64,000 bases of DNA, from positions 91,294,466-91,358,465 of the forward strand of contig OZ021729.1 in the NCBI GenBank assembly GCA_963978545.1, in the 5' to 3' direction. The stretch comes from Linyphia triangularis. Taxonomy: Eukaryota; Arthropoda; Arachnida; Araneae; Linyphiidae. Numbering within the stretch: the first letter of the stretch is position 1; the number at the start of each line of letters is the position of its first letter. Position numbers and translations under genes: made by a program. Below the pieces are notes generated by a model. It searched no databases, was not told the origin of the DNA, and saw only the letters and a program-made list of their open reading frames with translations. Positions 1-11,349 of this stretch are shown piece by piece.

Positions 1-3000
1 TCGTCACTTTAATGCCAAATGATAGTATCTAGTTAATTAAAAAATATTACAAAACTAGAAATTCAGTTTAATGGTTAAATAGGATTTTATTTTTTCAGTA
101 TTTAGTGACATCTACAAAATTGAATCTATGTGACGAAGCTTTATTTTTTGACATTAAAACTTAAGATTCATCCGCATACTAAAGGTATTTGTTTGAAAAA
201 AAAAGTGAAGTCATTATACATATCTATAGTACATTTTTGTTTACTTTTGGTACTCAATGAAAACTTATTGATCCGAAACTTAATTTGGTCGCAAATAAGC
301 CAATCAGCTGGACTTGGAATCAGAAAATTGGTACACGAGCAGAAAATCGACTAATTAGAAAGCACAGATACTCACATGTGAAAATGACGTGACACCAAAT
401 AGTTTAAAACACAATGAGAGTCAAATACTTTAACATAATTTGAGAAAAAAAATATTTGCTTGTCTTTGATGAAATATTTTTTAGGAAACGTGTTCCTGCT
501 CAAATAAAACAGTAATGCAGGAAAACAATTTCTTGAAACCAATTTTTATGATAAATTATTTCGTTGTTGAAAATTTACGTTCCAGCGGCACGTTTATGAG
601 GGGATGCCATAAATACGGAGAGGTCCAGAAAAATTTCAAAGTAAGAAAAACAGTAATGAAATGGCATTACGTAATTACATTAAATTTCTTAATTTCATTA
701 CTTACATCCCTCAATTCCTTACACAGTTCAACGTATACCGACAACATTAGAGAAATTAAAAGTAAATATGATGGTTGTTAGTGGTTGTAATGCGTGTTGA
801 AGGTATAAATATTTTCCGAAGTAAGAGTTGGGCTGTCTGACTGTTTTTCGAGGGAATTTGGATCTTAAGTTCGAGAAAATACGCAAGCAAGCAACCTGAA
901 AATCGATGCGGGAATACTTGTCAAAATGGCCCCCGTGTGCATTAATTAATGAAATTACAGAAATAGAATTTGAGGCCTCTTCTTCAACATTTAAACTCAG
1001 AGTCGTGAACCCAATCACGTGGTTTGTCTATCAATGTGGTCTTCATCCACCACACCTCGGACTTAAGATTCTTAGGTAGGCAGTTTTTCACAAGGACATA
1101 GTATTTTTTAATCAAATTTTATTTATTTAAATATCAATAGTACTTCAAAATCTAAGATTTCCTGCCCTTCAAAAAGTACTAAGAAAGGCACTATGTCGAA
1201 GTATATATACAACAGCGTAGTATTCAAAATACTACTTCTGGCAACGCTGTCCTCAGCCAACATAAATTGACTCTATTACTGAATAATTAAGTAGCCTCTG
1301 AGGAGTGAAAGAATTGCTGTATGAATTAAAGGAAAGAATAATCAGAAACGATCAATGAAATACTAACGTACAAAAGTAAAATTTTCAGCTAAGTTTAATA
1401 ATGACTCTCGCAAATAACGGACACAATAACAAGGACAATTCTTACAAGTACAACCATTAGTCCTGGAAACAATCCAAATTATTTAATGATTATTTAATAT
1501 GAACAGATAGTTTGGACACTGTCAAAATATTTTTAGAGAAATTTACGTACATAAATGCGTAATTTTTACGATTGTTGAAATATTCAAACAGATATGAAAT
1601 CATGACAATTAAACGCTATCTAATATGAAAGCAACTTTTACAAAAATTTAATGTATTTTAGCAGTGTATGTTATTTGGTAAAAACAGTTTTCAAATCTCC
1701 ACGGATAAAGTGAAACTTTAAGTAGATTAAATCATAAAAATAGAGTTTCAATATGCATTGTAAATAATTTTTTTTGCATAAGAGATTAAATTTGTCGAAC
1801 AAAATTATAATTTTAATTGGATGGAAATATTACTGCGTTGTAAAAAGAAGGGTAAATTAAAATGTATGTAATTCAAGCAAAATCCCTTTAAAACTGTTTT
1901 AAGAATAGTATTTCTTTTTAATAATCTTAACTGGAGCAATTGGAAGAAAATATAGCATTCGAAAAAGTTAGTTAATAGGCTTATGCATGTAAAATGATTT
2001 TTGTAGCCTACATAGAAACTTATAATGGCAATAACTAGTAGCGAAACTAAAAGCGAATAAGTAAAACAATTTTAACTTATAAATGGATTTATTCTTCTAT
2101 AGGAATCACAAATATTTGTACAAAAATAATAGAAAAGATTTTAAATGTGTCCAACTTATTAAAGACAAACGTATGTTTTTAATCTTTTTGCGTAATATTT
2201 GACTGAATAAATAATATTATGAACAAATCTGATCATTACAATGAATAGATAAAAATCCCTGCAACTCATATTTTACAATTTATGTTTATATAACCAACAA
2301 CCAAGTCTTTTTCGTGCAACTAAATCCCTGTAATATTCTTAGTAACTAATTCCTAAAGTAATAACATTACTTGGCACTTCTCTATCAAAACTTGCATGTA
2401 GTACACATTTCAAGATTTTAAAATTGATAAAATATTTAAGAAAAATACCAGAATTTTAGGATTTAGGAGTAGAAAGCATGTGAGGTGAACGGAAAAAAAT
2501 CTGTTTAACTGTTTTACAGTTGGCACATCATAAAAATCAGAATTAAGACAAAGTTACATACTTTGTGGGGAGAAACTACTCCAGAAAAAGTTATATTGAA
2601 AGCTTCTTTTGTTTAATTTGACCCAGAAAAGTATTGCGACATTATGTATTTATATATGTTATGCTGCATTATAAAGTGTATTTTGCATTTACTACATTAA
2701 AAATTATTCGTGAAATTTATACGATTCCAATTTTGACGTTAGCTAAGAACAAAAGTATTTTACTACATTAACATTAATTTGAATAAGTTTTTAAACTCAT
2801 TCGAAATCAAATCTTATATTTTAAGATTTATTTGAGGTAAATTTATTAAGAAATGAATATCATCTCCATGTTTAAAACGCGTTGAGCTAAGAAATATACT
2901 TTGATGATAGTTTCAAACTAATCGGACATAAGATGTTGCGAAATATTTGTAGAATTGCGAACAAAATTCGAAAACTTAATTCGCTTTGTTTCAGTTAGTT

Positions 3001-3230
3001 TTTTAAAACATTACATCAAGTTTTGAGAAACACGAAGTACGAACACATTTAGATCTTTTTTGCAACCTGTACTTTATCATGTTTTAGATTGAAGTGTTGT
3101 GGGTTCAGCAATTGCTTATTTCCTAGTTGATAAATTGTAAAAAAAAAGTTATCTTTTTAATGCCTTTAATGAGTGTTTTTCCAAAATATACATTTAATAA
3201 ACAGAATACATTCCTTACTAACTTCTTAAA
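1..3230. other. AT-rich DNA without recognisable features
   Basis: Very AT-rich sequence with only short open frames, most of which lack an ATG or are low complexity. The stretch at about 515-1020 is slightly less AT-rich and has overlapping short frames on both strands, but no domain or motif is recognisable. I see no repeat shared with the rest of the window. It is best read as intergenic or intronic DNA. Confidence 0.6.
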
Positions 3231-3243
3231 TAACACACGAAGG

Positions 3244-3416
3244 TTGGTTGTTTTCAGATTATCTGGCACCGTCAGCAACACGAGGGCTATAATGCGCCGA
3301 AACATTCGTCATTAGACAAGCCAACATACATTTACAAACACCCATGTCTAACACGGGACTCGGAACCCGCAACCTCGCGGTTTAGAAGCTAGCACTCTAA
3401 CCACTATACCATTTGG
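3244..3416 (-). mobile_element. tRNA-derived SINE, family 1, copy 1
   Basis: Read on the minus strand, the element starts with a tRNA-like head holding a Pol III A box and a B box. A unique body follows and it ends in an AACC-repeat tail, seen on the plus strand as GGTTGGTT. It is flanked by a perfect 13-bp target-site duplication, TAACACACGAAGG, at 3231-3243 and 3417-3429, so both ends are defined. This copy has several head substitutions, for example in the A box region, and is more diverged than the 33.8 and 48.8 kb copies. Confidence 0.9.
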
Positions 3417-3429
3417 TAACACACGAAGG

Positions 3430-5524
3430 AATCAGGAAATAAAAGGGGAAAAAAAAAAAACTACTTGTAGTCCATGGATATCAATTTCGACGAAAATGAA
3501 AATGTATCTCATGTAATAGAAAAAGCGTTTTGACGTTTTGTAAGTCGCTAATTTTATGTGGATGTTTTTTATGTTCTTTTATTTTTTATTTTTACACAGA
3601 AAATGACGGCAGATAGTCAATATTCTTAGTCAACAAGATGATACTAATAGTTTAATGCCATGAAAAATTGGACTTATAGTTGACCTTTCGTTTTCTCTTT
3701 AATATATCTAAGGTTATTTTTGGGGCAATTAGACTTTTTATCCCCTCCCTCTCAAGAAAAAAAAAAAAAGAAAAAAAAAAAAAAAAAAACCTCTCGAGTC
3801 CATCGAACTTTTCACGACCGACCGTGATGCCAACACAAGGAACGAAATTCGAGGTCCATAGCCGCCCCGCAGTCTGGAAGGTGCCCAGACACGTCGGCGA
3901 CAGAGAAATTGCGCGCCTCATTCCAGGACAATCACGCCACACCAAAGGGTTGAAGAGAAATGGCTATTTCAAGCAGGGAAGCATTTTTTGTTGTTGAAAA
4001 TCTAAGTAGTTTTATATATTAGCTGCTGAATTTTTTTTTGATGGTTTGTTTCGAGTATTTTTTGGCGTTAAAATATAAACAAGGACACTGTGCCAAAACA
4101 TCGTTGTAATCGTTTCCAGACAATGCGCCGTATCCGTAACTGTCTTGTTAGTTTATTTTCCCTCAAAGATATTTCGGAACTAACTCTCTAAATTTCAAAC
4201 TATGTAAAACCTTTTGCTGCAGAATTGTACTTTGGTTGAGTTGAACATTTTCCAGGGAAAGGTGCATGAGAAAAGGACTACGCGTATAGAAAAAAAAAGA
4301 AGAAAAAAAAAGAGCCAAAACCATCTTCTGATTTACTCACTTACATTTAATTCCCCTACTTGCCATATAATTACATTGAAATATGATATGGACATTTCTA
4401 TGGATGACGCGCCAGATAATTTTGCGCTCTTTTTTTACTCGTTAAAAAATTAGAATTGCTAAATTATGATGAGTTTAGTAGCTGTGTTTTTTTATATATA
4501 TATAATATTACCTGCTGATAAAGTTATATGGAAAAATAATTGTTTTAACTAGATCAAATATACATTTATAAGTCGCCGTCGCAAGAAGCTCGGACGTCAG
4601 ACGTTATCAATGCTTATTTCACCTACTTCACATAGTTATTTTTCCATATAGCCTATCTAACATTTAATATTATAGAAAGAAAAAAAAAAAGAAGAAAAAA
4701 AAACATAACTGGTAATCTCGTCACGGTTTTAATCTGTTTACGAGTAAAAAAAGAGCGTAAATGTCCCGTGTGTCATTCAAAGAAATATCCATATAAATGT
4801 CAAGAAAGGACAAACATATTAAAATAAAATCTATTCAGATCTCGATGAGCTAATTTTAAAATATCACTCAAACGTAGAATAAATCCCAACGTAGTCAAAA
4901 CTCCAAAATACAAATGTCAACAAAGGAAAGCGTAGAAAATCTAAGCTATTTCGATCTCGATAAACCAACGTTCAGAGGTCGAAACGAGGTCAAACACTCC
5001 AATTGTGGAATGTCCCAATTATCCACAAAGACAGTACACTGGCACAAATGACAACAAAGCAGAACTAAATAAAACAAAACTATCGTGATATCGAATCATC
5101 ACAATAAAAAGGGGATAAAATTAAGCTTCAGGACGCTGGACAGTAGTAAACATGTTTACAAATATATAGTAAACTAAGCTATTACAATATCAACCAAAAA
5201 TGCACATGGTAAAATTTCGTAGCGAAGCATGGATATTCATTTGGTATCGGGGGGGGGGGGGTAGTGCTAAAAAATGTTGTACTGGTACGCAAGCTTCTCG
5301 ATCGTGCCGGTATCCCAAATTGTAGATGGAAGTGTTTAGTTATAAAAAGCAAATTCGTAATACTTAACACAATTTATCGTACAAAAACACCTAAATACTC
5401 TTAATTACGTATTTATTTTCTCACTAACTTATATCACAATACATTAATAAATATTTATGAGTTATTTATTAATTTGTTCAAAAAAGTGAGGATACGCCGT
5501 AACGGCCCACTACACCCCTGGTTA

Positions 5525-5608
<84 letters not shown>

Positions 5609-7135
5609 TTTCCAAATAAATATGGTTACAACGTTTGGACCACTGACAGTAGTCCAAATTTAGTTGAACATTTTTTTGTTTTGTTTTGTTAATCTTACTT
5701 TGTATTAAAAAAATTAAATGTTGACATAACTTCTATATGTTACTTCAATTTAAGACCTTTTTTTAAGTCTGATTCGAATGAAATAGCCCTGTTTATTGTA
5801 AACATATTGTGGATATAATTTTAAGAATGACAAGCTTGTTGAAACTTTGAATGCGGAAAATTCTGTCATTATGCTCAAGGAGTCTTAAACAAATAAGTTG
5901 AACAATAAGAGCTGCACAATGGCAATACTGCAGCGAAACATTCGTAAGTAGGTGTAGTCTGTTTAAAGTAGAAAAGAAGGCATCTTCAAGAGGAAATCTT
6001 TTGCATCTCAGAAATATGTAACCATTCAGTACATCGACATTCGTTGTCGTATTTACTTCTTTTTAAAAGCACAGTTGAATGAACATTGAAACGCTGGCAA
6101 GAAAGGGTTATTTTTTTAGAGACACTAAGATATAAATTATATTTATAAAAGAAAATCGATAGAATACTCTTCTATTGTATATTTTCAATAAAGTGTTCTC
6201 ACTGAAAGAAAAAAGTTTCACTTACGAGGCAGTTTCTAAAGGCAAATACCAAGAAATCACGTTAATAATCAAGCGAGAATATACATGATGTAAAAAATGA
6301 TTTCCTGCTCTTTAAAAAGAAATGAAGGTGATGTTTACTAGGAGCTGATACTATACTTGTAGGTTAATAGCTATCCAATATTTTAAGAAATTGATTAAAA
6401 AGGTAGACCATTATATCCCCATTAGACTCATTTCAAAAGTTTGATGTAGTGCTATTTAGATTTGAAATTCAACTGAAATATGCAGTACAATCGAGACCAC
6501 GAATACAATCCACGAATTATGAGAATGAATCTGTAATTGTATTCATTCTTAATGTCTTCTGTTTAGATACAATAAGTTAAACCAAATTTCTAATTAAATG
6601 CTCCCAAACACAAGAAGAAATTTAAAGGGTAGAAAGAATATTACAAAAGTGTTTTTTCTAGAGATGTTTGTAAGTAACGTTTGTCGTAATAAAAGAACAC
6701 AATAATTGCTATGATTAAAACTTTTCAAGTGATGTTTCGATTTTTTACGTCATTTTAATAACATAACTACAGTCATGTTATATTATTTATGGTTATATGT
6801 TATGTTAGTTAATGATAGTTATTAAAGAGTTTTATTCGCAGTTTTTATACGAGTATGCGAGTATACAATAGCTAGTTAGTATAAAATAATACTTAGTACA
6901 TTTCTTACACCTCGCATTAATGCAGTGTTTCCAATCTGTATAAAACTATGAAATGGTCTACAACTATGTAAAAATTACCCCCTAAGAATAAAGTTTATGC
7001 CACAAATCCTTTATATGCATTGCTAACTTTTAGTGCAAGTTCAATTTATTTTGAGCTCTTTGAAACGATTTTGTACCATAGACTCACTCCCCCCCCCCCA
7101 AAAAAAAAAAACCCATGATGGTGTGAAATGTCATC
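3430..7135. other. AT-rich DNA with a small GC-richer island and simple repeats
   Basis: No gene is recognisable. A short GC-richer patch lies at about 3790-3990 after a poly-A tract. A G-homopolymer run lies at 5249-5261 and a poly-C/poly-A run near 7088-7110. At 5497-5517 the minus strand reads CAGGGGTGTAGTGGGCC, which resembles a hAT-type terminus, but no partner end or duplication was found. Long open frames across 3652-3997 run through the poly-A tract in both directions and look spurious. Confidence 0.5.
5526..5602. repeat. (TA)n microsatellite
   Basis: Uninterrupted TA dinucleotide run of about 77 bases. The tyrosine/isoleucine frame translated through it is an artefact. Confidence 0.98.
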
Positions 7136-7275
7136 GGCAACATGTTTATCTATCAAGTTTTAGCTCCATTTGAGGATGACAAGTGGGTTAAATCTTGGGA
7201 AGGCTATTCCCAAGATTTTGCCCACCACCCACAAACAAAAATCGAAGTTAATATAAAGGAATTAAAACCAACTTT
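7136..7275 (+). repeat. Dispersed repeat family B, fragment
   Basis: Shares two blocks with other places in the window. The first resembles ATCTATCTGCCAAGTTTCAG followed by a GATTGGATGAAG-type stretch, also at 14.35, 22.8 and 59.77 kb. The second is AAAATCGAAGTTAATA, also at 14.44 and 23.36 kb. The 70-codon open frame here (7142-7354) runs through this repeat and is not supported elsewhere, because the other copies carry stops. It is probably the 3' part of an old transposon; its class is unknown. Confidence 0.6.
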
Positions 7276-9589
7276 GTTTATGGACTTCATTAAAAAATTT
7301 CAAGTTCGCTTACTTGAACATGTTCAAAAGCACTGCTATACTCACTTTTATTAGAAAGATTACCGTTTTACGTGCAGACTCAATACGCGGTCTTCCCATT
7401 TGGGGTATTCTGACGAATATCTATGCACTACTACAATTGAGGTAATCTGGTTGCGATATATATTTAATTGATAGTATGATATTACCACTCTCTCCTACTT
7501 GGATAGGTGTTATCAATACCATGGCTTAATGTGACGAAATCGGAGATTGGTTTCACCTGGGGCGTCACTGGACACAAGTCAGATTTAAATCAAATTTAAG
7601 TATAAAGCGATGGTAAAAGTTAGGCGCGTATTTAGATAATTGCAAGCATAGTAATTTTTGAAAATTGTAATGTATAAAGCCTAATTTGTAATGAATACTT
7701 CGATACCATCCAATCTTTGAAGAGCGTAATTTATATTAGAGTTTCGGTAATGCACTGTTTTCGAAAGTTTTGTTGCCATTTATGATGAACCATGTTTCGA
7801 AATAAGGTCTGAGTCAAAATTTATGACCACATTCTTTCAATTAAAATAAAGAAACTTTAAAAAAAACACACAAATACTGATTGTATAGTACCCATGTTCA
7901 TTTATAACTATGCAATAAAGAGGGTGAAACTTATATTCCATTAATTATTAAATTCAAGAAACGATTTTAGCAATATCATTGTGAGCATAGCTAATATAAA
8001 ACGATTCGCTAGCTAAGCGTTTTTATATAATAATATATGTCTTCAAATTTCTATTAAAGTAGAGCATATATTTGAATTTCGTATAAATTATAATAAGATA
8101 ACTAAGCAAAAAAGAATTGTTCCGAGGTAGAGTGATCATACAAGAATACTGTCTCTGAACATGAAAGTAAAGATAACGATCATTGCCTTTATATAAAGGG
8201 AAAATATATAATATATATTAAAAACATCAACATAATTACACTACAATTGTCATTAATTAACAAATTATACCAAAGGAGTTCAAAGAAATCATTGGCAAAA
8301 AGTAACCTTTTTGGCTATGATTCGAAAATGTCTCTTTTTGAGAATTTAATGTGAACGTAATTATGCAGGAAATACAACTTTTAAGAATATCAAACAACGA
8401 ACACGATATATACAAAACAGTGGTATTAAAACTTCAAATTAATATTTCTTTCGTAATTTTCGTTTAATTTTTTGAATTTGATTAAAAAATGCAGAAGCTA
8501 CGGAAATTGCTTTAAATAAGAAATTGACCATCACATTAAGAGTTAATTCTTAATGAAACAGCATAAAATATAACGAATCGGTTACGAGTACTCTAAACGT
8601 TATTTGTCGTACATAAATATATGGGCCTGATTGGAGGTATATAGATAAATATGTAGATTTAGGTATAGGTAGATATATAATCTAAATATTTATCCTACAA
8701 AGTTTGATGGTAGCATCGCCTTTCCGAGCTTACTGTCGAACGTAAAATTACTTTTCAGGTGTAAAAGAAATGATAAAATAACAAAAGAGGATGATTGACG
8801 AAGCTCAATGTTTGGTTTAGATAATAAGGTGTCTGGGTTGCAAAGTATTGTGGAGATTAAAATATTAAATTCAATTGCAGTTCACGAGAAGTCAAAGCAG
8901 TAACAATATAAGGCCATGCGTTCGAATTATTTAATATTTTTACTTATCAAATTATTTTATGTAATGTAAATACACTTAGTTAATCTAAAAAATACTTTTT
9001 TCTGATAGAGAACTTTTCTGATACAAGTACCAAAATTTTGTCACCAACTTGGATTGGTAACAGTATGAATCTATTAAAAGTAGTGTTATTTATTGAGTAG
9101 ATATTTTTAAGAAAGCAAATTTAGAACTTAAGAACCTTTGGAAAGTGTAAGTGATCTACGAATCCCATTTATTATACCAAAAGACGGAAATTTTCTAGTT
9201 CTCAGAACTTTGGCCATCCAGCAGAAATAAAGGCCGAAAAATCTAACTTGATTTCTACTAACTTCACCAATGCTGCACATTGGATAAAGATCTTTTCGAT
9301 TGTTCTCATTGAAATATTAAATAAACTTACAAAGTGCATTTTTATCAACCGTTTTTTATATCAAGCATTTAAATATTTATATTTTAGATAACTTAAAGAC
9401 GCTAACAACGTTAGTCAATGAACATTATGTCACCGTGTAATCAATCAAGAAATGAACGCTTTCCGAGAGCTCAAACGAACTGGTTGTCATGGAAGGCAAA
9501 AGCAGACACTCGTCATTGCATTTTCTATTCATTAGTCATCAGTGTAGAGAATTAACTACGTTTTACAATAGAGAAGAATATTCTCTTGC
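7276..9589. other. AT-rich DNA, no features recognised
   Basis: No open frame of note, no tandem repeat and no paired terminal repeats were seen in this stretch. Confidence 0.6.
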
Positions 9590-9920
9590 TTAATATCTGC
9601 GCAATTGATGGTTAGCAAGGAAAAATTTAAAATAGTGCAAGTGAGAACTATGTGCTGAAGACATTCGGTTTTCAACATTTTACACCTTTATAGAAATCCA
9701 ACGGGAATTTCAGAGGTTGGGATGTTGAGAGTATCTAAAAGGCACAGACGTTTTTTGACATAAAATTTTAAATGGCAGCTATCTTATGCGCTTGCGCAAT
9801 ATTAACGAGAACCTTAATGGCAGGTTCCATGACTACCAGTAACAAAACCATACAAAAGTTGAACATCGCAGGTCTATTCGGTCGTGAGTTATGTTGACCA
9901 CAGACAAACGCACAGATAGT
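9590..9920 (+). repeat. Dispersed repeat family A, partial copy
   Basis: Resembles 43470-43800 on the plus strand and 46790-47110 on the minus strand. Landmarks in order are GAAGACATTCG, ACACCTTTATAG, an ATGGCAGCTATCTTATGCGC-like block and TTATGTTGACCACAGACA. Part of it can be translated similarly in all three copies (a LCACAIL-like string), but stops and length changes interrupt the frame. Family unknown; the frame conservation hints at a former coding region or a strongly conserved repeat tail. Confidence 0.65.
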
Positions 9921-11139
9921 CTTGGACCACTTTTTTTTTAAACTCAGCATGTTCCAAAACGTATAGAAGCGGGAAAATATCTATTTTTTGAACGAATGCA
10001 ATACTTTTGCTATCCATATTACATATAGGGTGATTAAAAGTAATAATAATAATAAAAATCATTCGTAATTTCAATCAATTTCTTAGCAACAAAATTTTTA
10101 TTATTTTTCAAAGAATTCAAATGTGATGTCAAATACTTTGCCGAGTTTTAAAGTTCCGTAGAAGGTACATCGTTTATGCAAAAGAGGTGTTCTCATTTCA
10201 ATCTAATGAAAACTTTTATTGATAGCTAGAGCTCCTTTCGTAGTCCAGATAGTTGAGAACATTTCTTCTCGAAGCAGCCTGAAATCAAGTCGAAAAAAAG
10301 AAAAAAGAAAAAAAGAATTGCCAATTTTGAACACACCTTTGCTCTGTATCCATCGAAAAACGAGGAAACTCAACTCCTTCTAAGAATATAATGCCCTTTT
10401 CAACTAGAGTTAAAAAAAGGAAATTTCCTAACTCCAGCTTTAATCTAAAATCCATTTACATTTCAACTTTCGATTAAAGCAAAAACCCTTTTTTTAAACT
10501 CTCCGTTCTTTAACAGTGGGATTCGCTTTACGGACTTAAGATGGATAAGAAAGAAAAAAAATCCCTCGTGTTCCTCTTTTCACTTCTTTTCACCTGGCTC
10601 GCCTAAATAATAATAATAAAATAAAAAAAAAAACCTTCTCTCTTGCCCGTGAGACGAAATGAAAAGAAAATAATATTAACACACATAAAAGAAATTCGAA
10701 TTACTGAGAAAGAAATCCAAGTTCCTTAAATTCCAGTTGCGCAACATGACACGCCAGTTCGGGTTACTTCTTGACTACTGCAGTCAATTTTTCGCCCTCC
10801 CTCACAGTGCGAGGTTTCTCATTTCGGCAAGTTCACGGAATTGTGTAAGTTAGGCGCTTATTTGAAGTGAGATATTAAAAATGAGAGATTTTCTTTCGTT
10901 CGACTGTCATCGGACAATCGCATTTGCATCGGATGGAATTCTCAGAACGAATGCTTCAAACATACGAAACCTTCCTCAAAAACGTGTCCTCTTTTTTTTA
11001 ATCGTCAAAATCCTTCTTTTTCTAGCTTAAAAATTACTAAACGATCTAAACTTTCCCAGAATATTTTAACCTGTAATAATAAGAATACATTTAAAAGTAC
11101 GCTAACGCCTTTTTTTTCGTTAGACGTTTTTATAAAGTG
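9921..11139. other. AT-rich DNA with a GC-richer patch
   Basis: Mostly low-complexity A/T-rich sequence. About 10720-10960 is more balanced in base composition, has no repeat similarity and contains an exact ATTTGCAT octamer at 10922-10929. No gene is recognisable. Confidence 0.5.
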
Positions 11140-11154
11140 GTGTCACCTAGAGAT

Positions 11155-11334
11155 GGTTGTTTTGTTGCAGAACCAATTTTTATGCGCAATGACGGCTAAA
11201 TAATCCAAGACCTACTGCTTAACGTAGACTCCAAACCACAACGAACATTCATGCCTAATCCTGGATTCGAAATTGGCACTAATGGTATGTCAGGCCAGAG
11301 CTTTAACCAGACATGCGACACAATGTGTCACCTA
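11155..11334 (-). mobile_element. tRNA-derived SINE, second family
   Basis: Flanked by a perfect 15-bp duplication, GTGTCACCTAGAGAT, at 11140-11154 and 11335-11349. On the minus strand a tRNA-like head has an A-box-like TGGTTAAAGCTCTGG and a B-box-like TTTCGAATCC. The body ends in a short CAAAACAACC tail. Head and body differ from family 1, although the junction and tail are similar in layout. Only one copy is visible in the window. Confidence 0.8.
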
Positions 11335-11349
11335 GAGATAATTCCCTGA

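Noticed and set aside
3123..3315. Short frames across the 3.2 kb and 33.7-34.0 kb SINEs
   Set aside because: Translated SINE sequence; the same peptide appears wherever the SINE lies.
5497..5517. hAT end at the minus-strand CAGGGGTGTAGTGG
   Set aside because: No opposite terminus or 8-bp duplication was found.
5474..5692. Frame through the (TA)n tract
   Set aside because: Low-complexity tyrosine/isoleucine run encoded by a microsatellite.
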